This document shows positions 17,401 to 24,616 of a stretch of DNA of 64,000 nt, in pieces. Source of the stretch: Chakrabartyella piscis (GTDB lineage Bacteria; Bacillota; Clostridia; Lachnospirales; Anaerotignaceae); assembly GCA_030067835.1 (NCBI GenBank), contig CP092441.1:1426001-1490000 (forward strand), in the 5' to 3' direction. The notes under the pieces were generated by a model that was given only the letters and a program-made list of their open reading frames with translations, made no database searches and was not told the origin of the DNA. A program made the translations under genes and the position numbers. Position 1 is the first letter of the stretch. Every line of letters starts with the position of its first letter.

Positions 17401-19156
17401 TGATACACCTGTAGATGTTATTGTAACAGATGCAGATGGTACAGCATACACAGTCACAATCACAAGACCAGTGGTACGTGTTGCAAATATCTATTTGGCA
17501 GGAGAAAGCACAATCAATCTTGCTGATGCACCATTTACAATAGCTGATTTGGACGCAATTGTTGCACCAACCAATGCAACGTACAAAACAATTACTTGGA
17601 GTTTGTCAGATGTAGGTACAGCAGGTGCAAGTTTGACAGGAACCAAAATCAACGTAACAAATGCAGGTGCATTCACCTTAACTGCATCAGTGGCAAAAGG
17701 TACTGATGATGCAACTGCATATACAAAAGATTTCGTAATCACAATTTATGAAACAACAGCTGTTTTCGTAGAAGCACCAGTGGCAACACCAGCAGGTGGT
17801 ATCTATGATGCAAACCAAAGCGTTGTTTTGACAGCACAATCTGGAGCAACCATCTACTATACAACAGATGGAACAGCACCAAGTGTAGGCAGTGCAACAA
17901 CATCTGAATACTTGGGTGCAATCTATGCAGATAATGGCACTCGTATTCGTGCAATTGCAATGAAAGATAGTGTATCTTCTGCTATGATGGAAGAAATTTA
18001 TACCGTAACAGAAGGAAGCTCTGTTATCATCAAAGCAACAGCAGGCGATAATGGTAGTATCACACCAGCAGGTTATACTTATGTAGCAGTTGGCGATGAT
18101 CAAAGATTTGATATTGTACCTGATATTGGATATGAAATCCTTTGTGTTTGGGTAGATGGCGAAGAAATGGGTGTACTCAATACATATACATTTACAGATG
18201 TAACAGAAGCCCATACAATTGAAGCGAAGTTCATTCAAACTGGACTCGCAAATGAATACACCATTACAGCATCAGCAGGTGTAGGTGGTAGTATTTCACC
18301 AAGCGGAGAAGTTTCTGTTATGTATGATGCAGACCAAACCTTTACAATTACACCATCTTCTGGTTATTCATTGACTGATGTTCAGGTAAATGATCAAAGT
18401 GTTGGTGCAGTCAGAACATATACATTTGAACATGTGATGGCAGATGCTAAAATTGAAGCAACCTTTACCAAATCTTCCTCTGGAAACGGAGGAGGTGGTG
18501 GTGGCGGTGGCGGTTCTTCTAGTTCTGATGATGAAGAAGACGTAACCGAAGATACTACTGATGATGTAACCGAAGAAACAACAGTAATTGAAACACCATT
18601 TACAGACGTGGATGATACCGATGAAAATGCAGAAGGTATTGCTTATGTATACGAAAATGGTATCATGGCAGGTATTTCTGATACTGAATTTGGTGGCGAA
18701 TTGTCCATCACACGTGCAATGATTGCAGCAATTCTCTATCGTTTGAATGGTAGCGAACCTGTGGATGCAGAAATGACATTTACAGATGTTACAGCTGGTC
18801 AATACTATGAAGAAGCAGTTCGATGGGGTCAATTGGTAGGTGTGGTTGCAGGCTATAGTGCAGAAGAATTTGTACCAAATCAAGCAATTACCTATGAACA
18901 ATTTGCAGCATTCCTATATCGTTACGCAACCTTCTTAGGTATGGATATTACCGTAAGTGAAGATACAAACCTAAATGGCTATGCAGATGTAGACCAAATC
19001 ACACCATATGCATACAATGCAATGCTTTGGGCAGTGGACAAAGGAATCCTTGGAAACAAAGATTTGTTGACTCCAACAGAAGAAGCACTTCGAGAAGAAG
19101 TTGCAACTGCTTTGATGCATTTTATGGAATTGCGTAAAGAAGATGAAGAAGCATAA
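11432..19156 (+). CDS. Giant multidomain SLH-anchored surface protein
   Basis: 2574 residues behind GGAGGAGG. Signal peptide: MKKRLF, then a hydrophobic core, cleavage probably after AFA (residues 24-26). FG-GAP/VCBS-like calcium loops: DFNGDGTD (about 201), DFDNDGKDE (about 285), DVDGNGTED (about 360) and DMDNDGVE (about 589). Residues 620-940 are Ser/Thr/Gly-rich beta sequence of unknown class. A fibronectin-III-like domain lies at about 944-1072, then InlB-type repeats, a He_PIG-like Ig domain (about 1460-1545) and Big-like domains. An acidic linker (about 1767-1843) holds two GTAGGG palindromes. A cadherin-like beta sandwich (about 1922-2012), a chitobiase C-terminal-like domain (about 2112-2190), more InlB repeats, a poly-Gly run and three SLH repeats (2390-2568) complete it. 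Likely a wall-bound adhesin or binding protein; no catalytic site seen. Confidence 0.85.
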   Translation: MKKRLFTVFLACSMVLSLLPSTIAFADTEYSEEVTTTSSFLNLESTVPDGFDADSTENPYSSNTNSFMMSAEHELLIYSNGGDDAGVNIYEDYSYNANGGSDVLNGMSTVSGINSVSTKSYDYVQGIAGNFIGGTDNGRDNYVAYVGFEMDSDDYIKPMLWVQEAYTGSWCAEVELNYRELDFKDLDKYEASGMLSITAGDFNGDGTDTIVVYAAGYNYPVAEYKLTRDTTGRYDLTWQQSIYGDDIHPFTTYNIDMAKNFETSDAWYEYHRDITNAISGDLIAGDFDNDGKDELAIVASTNVAEVPSAYMSWHGTYLSVWENDNGFGRTYYEAVQDFATATDGHNGYNLIYAPGITSGDVDGNGTEDLVIAGIWSEPRTKDESNQYSMPSETEYYNNVDSLSNDYWGVCVVTNPGIQGAYSRTSLQSVEMNEFHKYGIDEEEDMQPKTSVACVALEGVGFGEYVFLGGSLYSVSGGALSTTAVYTPDYFESSDEGVSSHLINAGFIDSMAVGTFIGDNGLAREQIIFTVALKTTSTDNYSYKMGIVTADFEDEVLSGYSSLDIDDSPYFHVNQSAEWQKGLAYIPIAVDMDNDGVEARLNNISWIYSDPTVKAVLQAAPYFGELGTHSDYDGGSTSYGITTGYEFSTSSSDTVSFGVGGNLEAAVPGAKVAYELGYNLEWSQSFEESLGVEYSTTFTAQAYDTVALMRTLIYLYEYDIKNEDGTWATEQYCVSIPQDPTYIQLSQAEYNAFVTEYNALLDAGASEDNPVDTNSYLQPISDSDLPADNEGNPYAYYSSVLEGGTGGTRLSQSTNALDKTGAVTEVSWSETSASTESEETSQGFYYSITIMGGGSIGVAEAWGGGTVSLDYMSGSGSSTTTINGSSAAASVAGIDKESLMEMGVPTDVVDAYGFNWDFMTWERTLCNNMDDVPFYGYYLTNLTSPPPPVSDLTVEEVEEASVVLSWDAPTNGENGRDYDDYIIWMIDEDGAYINLNDATTDGIGIYTYDAETEEYTKLTNGDAIDPDVNQVMVKGLKSNTDYTFAVSTKYTSGVSATAATYSLYSNTVECTTTKANYEFVLSDSPVGTVTSSAIYDVNQDAISGRSYVEDTEFTITAKANTGYMITGYEITGVLEYIDEDTNQLVAEETKTTSTDVPYTTELTIEKTSVGNTDYKFITAPLEDAVKFKVNDEDMGSISASVAGYNLNSGEVTSGDVTFVAVAESGYYLESWTVQPLDEYETVIPESEYTVDVNGSTFVYTPTGAVTVTANFKALTADTTHTITVETGTKCDVTITNESGETLWLDAENQIKDVANGTKLTFTATVADGYTFMYWNEALKDTAGNTNPYTMTIVSDVILKPVYSSLIQRTVTYDEYNAITGNQDDTVGTVSVTQNGNYITRGEILSPADGNVIFSATPADGYALYQWTINGNVSDETGTMMIISSMDESYDVKAYFVKLPNISTDTLPDGEQNVGYSETLADTRPDNTYTWTVISGELPNGITLDANTGAITGTPTTAGKYEFVVQLSSTTWGYSVQQQYNLIVKAPFVPVTDIVYTGSQTVSSLSDVVEAGYVLPLDATMQEIEWSLSGITLTGTVVGGKADGSDFTDTFTITVSEVFVPVTNISGIPTYVEAVGGILDVIVLDDEADVEPSNATNSNITWDTVTPFTKLGIIGSNSNDQLNASNLTETTIETAVVKATITDGLGSGVNYVQYFTITAAVLVDDPTTTWDSTVDNFDQSVDAGNTLELPKATTIYETTQAVTAELAVLEEVIEEESLIEDEPAIEDEPTAEEPEIDENSVVDESPIQQEEPKEEPTTDEPVMDEDTVGDGSPIPDEPNTVTPDEVVAELARASNENTAESQVVWEIISDGGTGATLSIDTSGVYHLTALQAGTVKLKATVLNGYSDGTNITHKEFTFDVAVAGSVNCITDIGVTGATAWSSAFSTAITDYTVTVSATQIAAVVTAEALGNYTISAGTKTASNTGLTVDLPNDTPVDVIVTDADGTAYTVTITRPVVRVANIYLAGESTINLADAPFTIADLDAIVAPTNATYKTITWSLSDVGTAGASLTGTKINVTNAGAFTLTASVAKGTDDATAYTKDFVITIYETTAVFVEAPVATPAGGIYDANQSVVLTAQSGATIYYTTDGTAPSVGSATTSEYLGAIYADNGTRIRAIAMKDSVSSAMMEEIYTVTEGSSVIIKATAGDNGSITPAGYTYVAVGDDQRFDIVPDIGYEILCVWVDGEEMGVLNTYTFTDVTEAHTIEAKFIQTGLANEYTITASAGVGGSISPSGEVSVMYDADQTFTITPSSGYSLTDVQVNDQSVGAVRTYTFEHVMADAKIEATFTKSSSGNGGGGGGGGGSSSSDDEEDVTEDTTDDVTEETTVIETPFTDVDDTDENAEGIAYVYENGIMAGISDTEFGGELSITRAMIAAILYRLNGSEPVDAEMTFTDVTAGQYYEEAVRWGQLVGVVAGYSAEEFVPNQAITYEQFAAFLYRYATFLGMDITVSEDTNLNGYADVDQITPYAYNAMLWAVDKGILGNKDLLTPTEEALREEVATALMHFMELRKEDEEA
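16825..16849 (+). repeat. Decayed GTAGGG palindrome inside the giant gene (copy e)
   Basis: TGTAGTGGATGAATCACCCATCCAG: left arm degraded, right arm CCCATCC kept. Read in frame as VVDESPIQ. Confidence 0.5.
16906..16930 (+). repeat. GTAGGG palindrome inside the giant gene (copy f)
   Basis: TGTAGGGGATGGGT with CACCCATCCCG. Read as VGDGSPIP, the same codon phase (GTA GGG) as the copies at 7776-7970. Confidence 0.75.
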
Positions 19157-19205
19157 AATCAAATACGTTGTGAGTGTAACAAAACATATGTAACACAGCT
19201 ACAAA

Positions 19206-19239
19206 AGCAGGACAGGGGTTTTTCCTCTGTCTTGTTTTT
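19206..19239 (+). terminator. Intrinsic terminator of the giant surface-protein gene
   Basis: CAGGACAGGGG pairs with CCTCTGTCTTG (two G-T wobbles) around a short T loop, followed by five T. Confidence 0.8.
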
Positions 19240-19342
19240 GTGTTGTAAAGATACATCTGAATTGTAGGGATATGCTTATGTATGAATGCCTGAATCTGAA
19301 AATATATGAAGGTACCTATTATGAATACTTGAATCTGCTATT

Positions 19343-19372
19343 TGTAGGGGCGTACCTATGTGTGCGCCCGTA
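19343..19372 (+). repeat. GTAGGG palindrome, copy 6
   Basis: TGTAGGGGCGTAC, loop CTATG, TGTGCGCCCGTA. The loop ACCTATGTG is shared with copies at 55788 and 59951. Confidence 0.8.
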
Positions 19373-19416
19373 TCATCAACATTGTTATTCCAAACTAACT
19401 TTGTCTACATTTCACA

Positions 19417-19446
19417 TTGACAAAATACCCTGTGGGGGTATATAAT
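19417..19446 (+). promoter_or_regulatory. copA promoter
   Basis: Perfect TTGACA and TATAAT boxes with an 18-bp spacer. The spacer holds the CsoR-like operator. Confidence 0.85.
19425..19441. promoter_or_regulatory. CsoR-type copper operator
   Basis: ATACCCTGTGGGGGTAT: a GC-rich inverted repeat of the TACCC-N-GGGTA kind bound by CsoR repressors, placed between the -35 and -10 boxes of the copA promoter. CsoR binding here would block RNA polymerase until Cu(I) is bound. csoR is in the same operon. Confidence 0.8.
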
Positions 19447-19467
19447 CGTTGTGAAAAGAGGTGTTTT

Positions 19468-21696
19468 ATGAAAACAGAAGTTTACAATATAGAAGGTATG
19501 CATTGTGCTGCCTGTTCCAGTGCAATTGAACGTGTCACCAGAAAACTAAATGGTGTAGAAACCAGTGAAGTCAACCTACCAATGAATCGTATGACCATTG
19601 TGTATGATGAAGCTGTGGTTACAGAAGAAATGATTTGCAACAAAATCAAAAAAGCAGGTTTTTCTGCACATTTGCGTACAGAAACAGAAGAACCCAAACA
19701 AGTGGATACATCAGAAGCTTTGCGCAATGAAAAAATGACGTTGATTGCATCCATTGCACTATCTGCGATTTTGATGTATATTTCTATGGGTCAAATGTGG
19801 TTTGCAAATTTACCAATACCAGAAATTTTTTCTATGAACGCACATCCAGTGAACTTTGCAATCATCCAATTGTTCATTACAATGGTGGTCATATTCTTGG
19901 AAAAACGTTTCTTCATCAGTGGGTTTACATCTTTATTCCATGGAAATCCCAATATGGATACTTTGGTTGCTATCAGTGCTTCCACATCTTTTATCTATAG
20001 CTTTGTGATGACCTTGTTCATTGACACAAAACCACATGCAGTTCATGGTTTGTATTATGAATCTGCTGCAATGGTTTTGGCTTTGGTTTCTGTAGGTAAA
20101 TATATGGAAGGTAAAAACAAAGATAAAACCAAGGGTGCTATTGAAAAACTCATGCAACTCACACCAGATACTGCAATTTTGGTAGACGACAATGGGCAAT
20201 GGGAAGTACCAACAGATAAACTCCAAGTGGGTGATGTGGTTTTGGTGCAAGCAGGTAAAAGTGTTCCTTTGGATGGTGTTGTAATCAAAGGTTCTGGTAG
20301 CATCAACGAAGCAATGCTCACAGGTGAAAGTTTGCCAGTGGAAAAACAAGAAAAAAGCGAAGTCATTGGCGGTAGTATCTCCGTCAGTGGTGCATTATAT
20401 GTGCAAGTGACCAGAAAAGGTGAAGATACAACTTTGGCAAAAATTGTTCGTTTTGTGGAGGATGCCCAAGGTAAAAAAGCACCCATTTCCAAATTGGCAG
20501 ATCGTGTAGCAGGTGTGTTTGTGCCAGTGGTCATTGGTATTGCATCTGTTTCAGCCATCATTTGGTTGGTTTTGGGTAGTGAATTGTCCTTTGCACTGAA
20601 AATATTCACATCCATTTTGGTGATCGCTTGTCCATGTTCTTTGGGGCTTGCAACACCAACTTCTATTATAGTAGGAACTGGTTTGGGTGCCAGCAATGGT
20701 ATCCTCATCAGAAGTGGTGAAGCATTGGAAAATACACATAAAGTGAATGTTGCAATTTTCGACAAAACAGGAACCATCACTTGTGGAACACCAACTGTCA
20801 CAGATGTCGCATCCAAAACCATGTCAGAAGATGAATTCCTAAGTCTTGTGATTTCAGTAGAAAAGCTATCCAGTCACCCATTGGCAAAAGCAATTTGTGA
20901 AGAAGAAACAAACCGCAATCTGTCCATAGATGCATTTGATGGAACATTTGAAAACCTAGATGGCTTGGGTATTGTTGCAACATTGGAAAGTGGACAATCC
21001 TTGGCAATTGGCAATAGAAGATTGATGGAACAAGTGGGGGCAAACATTTCAGCAGAAGAAACAGATGCTTTGAGTGATGCAGGAAAAACTGTGATGTATG
21101 CTGCAATAGAAGATACATTGATTGGATACATTGCAGTTGTGGATCAGGTAAAAGATACAGCAAAAGAAGCCATTGCAACTTTGCGTAAAATGAACATTAA
21201 GACCATTATGCTCACAGGAGACAATGCACATACAGCCAATTGCATTGCAAAAGAAGTGGGTGTGGATGAAGTCATTGCAGAAGTTTTGCCAACAGACAAA
21301 GCTGCAGTGGTACAAAAATACCAAGATGCAAACCATACAGTCATGATGGTTGGAGATGGTATCAACGATGCACCAGCATTGGCACAAGCAAATATTGGAT
21401 GCGCAGTAGGTGGTGGTAGCGATATTGCAATTGAATCTGCACAAATTATTTTGATGAAAGACAATTTGATGGATGTACCAAAAGCAATCAATTTGAGTCG
21501 TAAAACCATGGAAAACATCAAGCAAAACTTGTTCTGGGCATTTTGTTACAATTGTTTGTGTATTCCAGTGGCAGCCGGTGTGTTGTTTGTACCATTTGGG
21601 ATATTGTTATCTCCAATGATTGGTGGATTTGCCATGAGCATGAGTTCTCTATTTGTAGTGGGAAATGCACTTCGTTTGAAAGGAAAGAAAATATGA
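19468..21696 (+). CDS. copA: Copper-exporting P1B-type ATPase
   Basis: 742 residues from ATG 19468, behind AGAGGTG. The in-frame TTG at 19417 is the -35 box and cannot be the start. One N-terminal heavy-metal-associated domain carries GMHCAAC (CxxC near residues 13-16). The transport motif C388-P389-C390 is the Cu(I) type. The P-type ATPase motifs are TGES (about 285), D432 in DKTGT (phosphorylated Asp), the SSHP motif (about 470) and GDGIND (about 629). Eight membrane helices are expected. It pumps Cu(I) out of the cytoplasm. It overlaps csoR by 4 bp, and copZ follows. Confidence 0.95.
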   Translation: MKTEVYNIEGMHCAACSSAIERVTRKLNGVETSEVNLPMNRMTIVYDEAVVTEEMICNKIKKAGFSAHLRTETEEPKQVDTSEALRNEKMTLIASIALSAILMYISMGQMWFANLPIPEIFSMNAHPVNFAIIQLFITMVVIFLEKRFFISGFTSLFHGNPNMDTLVAISASTSFIYSFVMTLFIDTKPHAVHGLYYESAAMVLALVSVGKYMEGKNKDKTKGAIEKLMQLTPDTAILVDDNGQWEVPTDKLQVGDVVLVQAGKSVPLDGVVIKGSGSINEAMLTGESLPVEKQEKSEVIGGSISVSGALYVQVTRKGEDTTLAKIVRFVEDAQGKKAPISKLADRVAGVFVPVVIGIASVSAIIWLVLGSELSFALKIFTSILVIACPCSLGLATPTSIIVGTGLGASNGILIRSGEALENTHKVNVAIFDKTGTITCGTPTVTDVASKTMSEDEFLSLVISVEKLSSHPLAKAICEEETNRNLSIDAFDGTFENLDGLGIVATLESGQSLAIGNRRLMEQVGANISAEETDALSDAGKTVMYAAIEDTLIGYIAVVDQVKDTAKEAIATLRKMNIKTIMLTGDNAHTANCIAKEVGVDEVIAEVLPTDKAAVVQKYQDANHTVMMVGDGINDAPALAQANIGCAVGGGSDIAIESAQIILMKDNLMDVPKAINLSRKTMENIKQNLFWAFCYNCLCIPVAAGVLFVPFGILLSPMIGGFAMSMSSLFVVGNALRLKGKKI

Positions 21697-21986
21697 GTGA
21701 TTGTTGCAACAAAACAAAACATAGAACAGATGTAGAATACAAACGATTGGATAACCGCTTGAAACGTATTGAAGGTCAAGTGCGTGGTGTCCAAAGAATG
21801 TTGGCAGATGATGCCTATTGCACCGATATTCTCACACAAGTTTCTGCAATTCAATCAGCACTTCATGCATTCAATGAAGAATTGCTGGTGAATCACATCC
21901 AAACTTGCGTGGTGGAGGATATACAAAATGGCAATGACGAGGTTGTGGTAGACCTTGTGAAAACAATCAAAAAGCTAATGAAATGA
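21693..21986 (+). CDS. csoR: CsoR-family copper-sensing repressor
   Basis: 97 residues. ATG 21693 overlaps the copA stop (ATGA). The Cu(I) ligand set of CsoR is present: C43 (YCTDIL), H68 and C72 (NHIQTC). An all-helical fold with RIEGQVRGVQRM is characteristic of the family. It would repress its own operon through the palindrome at 19425-19441 and release it on Cu(I) binding. The N-terminal SDCCNKTKH adds two extra Cys of unknown role. Confidence 0.93.
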   Translation: MSDCCNKTKHRTDVEYKRLDNRLKRIEGQVRGVQRMLADDAYCTDILTQVSAIQSALHAFNEELLVNHIQTCVVEDIQNGNDEVVVDLVKTIKKLMK

Positions 21987-21998
21987 GGAGAAGAGCGT

Positions 21999-22184
21999 AT
22001 GAAAACATTGAAAGTGGCGGACATGCACTGTGAAATGTGTGTCAAAAGAATCAGCAATGCATTGACAGAAGCAAAGATTGCATTTGAGGTGGATTTGGCA
22101 AATCAGACAGTTTCTGTAGAAGAAAGCAAAGTGGCAGAAGCAGTGGAAGAGTTGGATGATTTGGGGTTTGAAGCAGTTTTATAA
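21999..22184 (+). CDS. copZ: Copper chaperone, heavy-metal-associated domain
   Basis: 61 residues, with AGGAG 9 bases upstream. A single ferredoxin-like metal-binding domain carries MHCEMC (CxxC at residues 11 and 14). It probably ferries Cu(I) to CopA. It is the last gene of the operon before a terminator. The domain is slightly short for the family (usually 66-70) but complete in its beta-alpha-beta-beta-alpha-beta pattern. Confidence 0.88.
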   Translation: MKTLKVADMHCEMCVKRISNALTEAKIAFEVDLANQTVSVEESKVAEAVEELDDLGFEAVL

Positions 22185-22194
22185 AATATCAATA

Positions 22195-22243
22195 AAAAAA
22201 TACATCCATATGCCTGCAATTTAAGGCTATGGGTGTATTTTAT
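22195..22243 (+). terminator. Intrinsic terminator of the copper operon
   Basis: AATACATCCATATGCCT pairs with AGGCTATGGGTGTATT with one bulge and wobbles; T-rich tail. Confidence 0.8.
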
Positions 22244-22297
22244 ATAGATATTACAGTTTATATTCTTATTTTTATGTCAAAACAAAACTCACTACCC

Positions 22298-22323
22298 TAT
22301 AGGGGATAGGTCTCCTATCCCGA
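22298..22323 (+). repeat. GTAGGG palindrome, copy 7
   Basis: TATAGGGGATAGG with CCTATCCCGA. The first bases have drifted from TGTAGG. Confidence 0.7.
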
Positions 22324-22377
22324 AATACGAAACCACAAAACTGCACTCAAATAAAAACACACTTCCATACAATACCC

Positions 22378-22406
22378 TTGCATTTTTTGCCATAATATAG
22401 TATGGT
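22378..22406 (+). promoter_or_regulatory. Likely promoter of the GNAT-glucokinase pair
   Basis: TTGCAT, 17 bp, TATGGT, about 23 bp upstream of the GTG start. Confidence 0.45.
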
Positions 22407-22428
22407 AAATAGGAAATGAGGTGAGCTA

Positions 22429-22950
22429 GTGTTTCAAAAATTAAACAAAGAACAATTTGAACTGGTATACCCTATTTTGGAAGATTCTTTTCCTGTAGAG
22501 GAGTTGCGTACCAAAGAAAATCAACGCAGTTTGTTGGACAAGCCAGAGTATACACTTTGTGCCATCAAAGGAGAAAATGGTGTGGTGCAAGGGGTTGCTG
22601 CCTATTGGGAGTTGGATGATTTCTTGTATATAGATCATCTTGCAATCAAGAAAGAAGCCAGAAATGGTGGCATTGGTGGCAAACGATTTATGGAGTTGAT
22701 TGCACAAATTGGAAAGCCTGTTGTTTTGGAAGTGGAATTGCCAGAAGGTGAGCTGGAACAACGTCGTATTGCATTTTATGAACGTTTGGGATTTTTCTAT
22801 AACGACTATCCTTATCTACAGCCACCCATGCGAGAAGGAGACGAAATGTTTCCTTTGCGATATATGACATATCCAGATAAAATTGACGAAATCACATATG
22901 AACGCTACAAAAGGAACATCTACAAAGTTGCATATGGTTACGAGGAGTGA
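22429..22950 (+). CDS. GNAT-family N-acetyltransferase
   Basis: 173 residues, GTG start behind AATGAGGTGAG. The GNAT core is visible: strand-forming DFLYIDHLAI (about 64-73) and the acetyl-CoA loop RNGGIGGKRF (about 78-87). The FYERLGF motif lies near 112-118. It transfers an acetyl group from acetyl-CoA to an amine of unknown identity. It is 4 bp upstream of the glucokinase gene and probably co-transcribed, but a shared function is not evident. Confidence 0.85.
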   Translation: MFQKLNKEQFELVYPILEDSFPVEELRTKENQRSLLDKPEYTLCAIKGENGVVQGVAAYWELDDFLYIDHLAIKKEARNGGIGGKRFMELIAQIGKPVVLEVELPEGELEQRRIAFYERLGFFYNDYPYLQPPMREGDEMFPLRYMTYPDKIDEITYERYKRNIYKVAYGYEE

Positions 22951-22954
22951 AAAG

Positions 22955-23896
22955 ATGGGTTACGCATTTGGAATTGATATTGGTGGTACCACTGTGAAAA
23001 TGGGTTTCTTCCAAAAAGAAGAAGGTTTGTTGGAAAAGTGGGAAATTGCCACACAAAAAGGAAATGATCCAACTGTGGTGTTGGAAGATATCAAAGTGGC
23101 AATCTATGCTTGCTTAGAAAGACATCATGTATCCAAAGAAGATGTGGAAGGTATTGGTATGGCAGCACCAGGTCCTGTAACAGAAGGCGGTTTGTTGCGT
23201 GGCACCGTCAACATTGGTTGGGGTGATGTTTATCTTGGCAAAGAAGGAGAACGCATTTTTGATATATCTCCTGTGTATATCGCAAATGATGCACGTGTTG
23301 CTGCATTGGGTGAAGCCATTTATGGTGCTGGAGTAGGTGAAAAGAGCATGATGCTTTTGACACTTGGAACTGGTATTGGTGGTGGCGTTGTCTTCGATGG
23401 AACCATTCATGTAGGTTCTACAGGTGTTGCAGGTGAAATTGGTCATTGTACTGTAGACCCCTATGAAACAGCTCCTTGTAGTTGTGGGAAATATGGTTGT
23501 TTGGAGCAATATGCTTCTGCCACTGGAATGGTGCGTGTTGCAAAACGTTTCTTGGCAGAAGAGGACATGCCTTCTGTATTGCGAGACAAAGAAAACTTGA
23601 CTGCAAAGGATTTGTGGGATGGTGTTACAGCTGGAGATCCATTGTCTTTGATGATTGGCAAACATGTCAGTCGCTTGCTTGGCATTACCATTGCAAATGC
23701 TTGTTATGTTGTGGATCCAGATTTGGTGGTCATTGGTGGTGGTGTATCTGCTGCTGGTGAAGTGCTTTTGGATATGGTTATTGCAGAATACAAACCACAA
23801 GTATTTCCACATAGTAGAGGTAAGAAGTTTGCGTTGGCAAAATTACGCAACGAAGCAGGTATTTATGGAGCAGCAGCCCTTGTATTTACAGTATAA
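22955..23896 (+). CDS. glk: ROK-family glucokinase
   Basis: 313 residues from ATG 22955, behind GAGGAG. The N-terminal ATP-binding motif DIGGTTVKMG lies at residues 7-16. A sugar-binding NDAR follows, near 110, with GTGIGGG near 140. The ROK zinc signature with CSCGKYGCLE, near 174-183, is complete (Cys ligands, and His in GEIGHC). The product phosphorylates glucose to glucose 6-phosphate with ATP. Length and motifs match the clostridial Glk type rather than a ROK repressor, as there is no helix-turn-helix domain. Confidence 0.9.
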   Translation: MGYAFGIDIGGTTVKMGFFQKEEGLLEKWEIATQKGNDPTVVLEDIKVAIYACLERHHVSKEDVEGIGMAAPGPVTEGGLLRGTVNIGWGDVYLGKEGERIFDISPVYIANDARVAALGEAIYGAGVGEKSMMLLTLGTGIGGGVVFDGTIHVGSTGVAGEIGHCTVDPYETAPCSCGKYGCLEQYASATGMVRVAKRFLAEEDMPSVLRDKENLTAKDLWDGVTAGDPLSLMIGKHVSRLLGITIANACYVVDPDLVVIGGGVSAAGEVLLDMVIAEYKPQVFPHSRGKKFALAKLRNEAGIYGAAALVFTV

Positions 23897-24129
23897 AAAG
23901 AAATTGTGCAATATCCACAATTGGGGGCTTTGGCAGTATGTACTTAATTTGCTTCTGGTCAGAACAATTGGATTTGTGCAAATAAGCAAAAAGAAGAAAT
24001 TATCAAAAAAAGATGGAATTTTAAAAGGGATTTATCTTCTTTCGTAGAATTAGTAATAATAAGAAATTCAATAAGAAAACTTTTCAAATCGTTGAGAGAT
24101 AAATCACCAGGATAAAGGGGGAGATTGAA

Positions 24130-24546
24130 ATGGTTCAAATTCTTGCAGGTGAAAAAGGTGAAGGAAAAACCAAGAGATTAATCGGTATGGCGAATGATGC
24201 CAGCAAAACAGCAAATGGTTGTATCGTTTTTGTAGATGATGACAATAGCCATATGTATGACTTACATTATAGTGTACGTTTCGTAGATACACCAAAATTT
24301 ATTATGGAATGCCCAGACGTGTTTAGAGGATTTTTGTGTGGTATTCTCTCACAAAATAACGATATTGAAAAATTATATATTGATGGTTTGAACAATATTG
24401 TAAACTCTGTTGATGATGAAAAATTCATGAATTTCATCGAAGAATTGGAAAAAACATCAGAAGAATCTGAGACAGATTTCATTTTGATTATCAGCAGACA
24501 ACAAGAATTGCTTCCTGATGGAGTGCAAAAATATTTGATCAGCTAA
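24130..24546 (+). CDS. Small P-loop protein of unknown function
   Basis: 138 residues behind AAAGGGGG. It opens with a Walker A motif, GEKGEGKTK (residues 7-15), then VFVDDDNSHMYDLHY. A Walker B-like LYIDGLNN lies near residue 81, and the last third is helical. It is a single-domain nucleotide-binding protein that lacks the extra domains of known ATPases. It stands alone between glucokinase and an MBL-fold gene, with its own terminator. Similar short P-loop proteins are common in clostridia without a known role. Confidence 0.7.
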   Translation: MVQILAGEKGEGKTKRLIGMANDASKTANGCIVFVDDDNSHMYDLHYSVRFVDTPKFIMECPDVFRGFLCGILSQNNDIEKLYIDGLNNIVNSVDDEKFMNFIEELEKTSEESETDFILIISRQQELLPDGVQKYLIS

Positions 24547-24561
24547 AAGTATAACGTGAGA

Positions 24562-24592
24562 AGCACCGTAGGATTCGTTCTACGGTGTTTTT
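24562..24592 (+). terminator. Intrinsic terminator after the P-loop gene
   Basis: CACCGTAG / CTACGGTG stem, eight-base loop, then five T. Confidence 0.85.
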
Positions 24593-24616
24593 GTGCATAG
24601 TTTTGGAGGTGGAAGT

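Larger units (their letters stand above)
19157..19467. other. Intergenic region before the copper operon
   Basis: It holds the terminator of the surface-protein gene, a decayed palindrome near 19263 and a 16-bp imperfect direct repeat (TGAATGCCTGAATCTG near 19282, TGAATACTTGAATCTG near 19322). One clear palindrome and the copA promoter follow. Confidence 0.6.

Noticed and set aside
23897..24129. Small gene or riboswitch between glucokinase and the P-loop gene
   Set aside because: Only a weak AATTGTG/CACAATT hairpin is seen; no start with a ribosome site and no known riboswitch motif.
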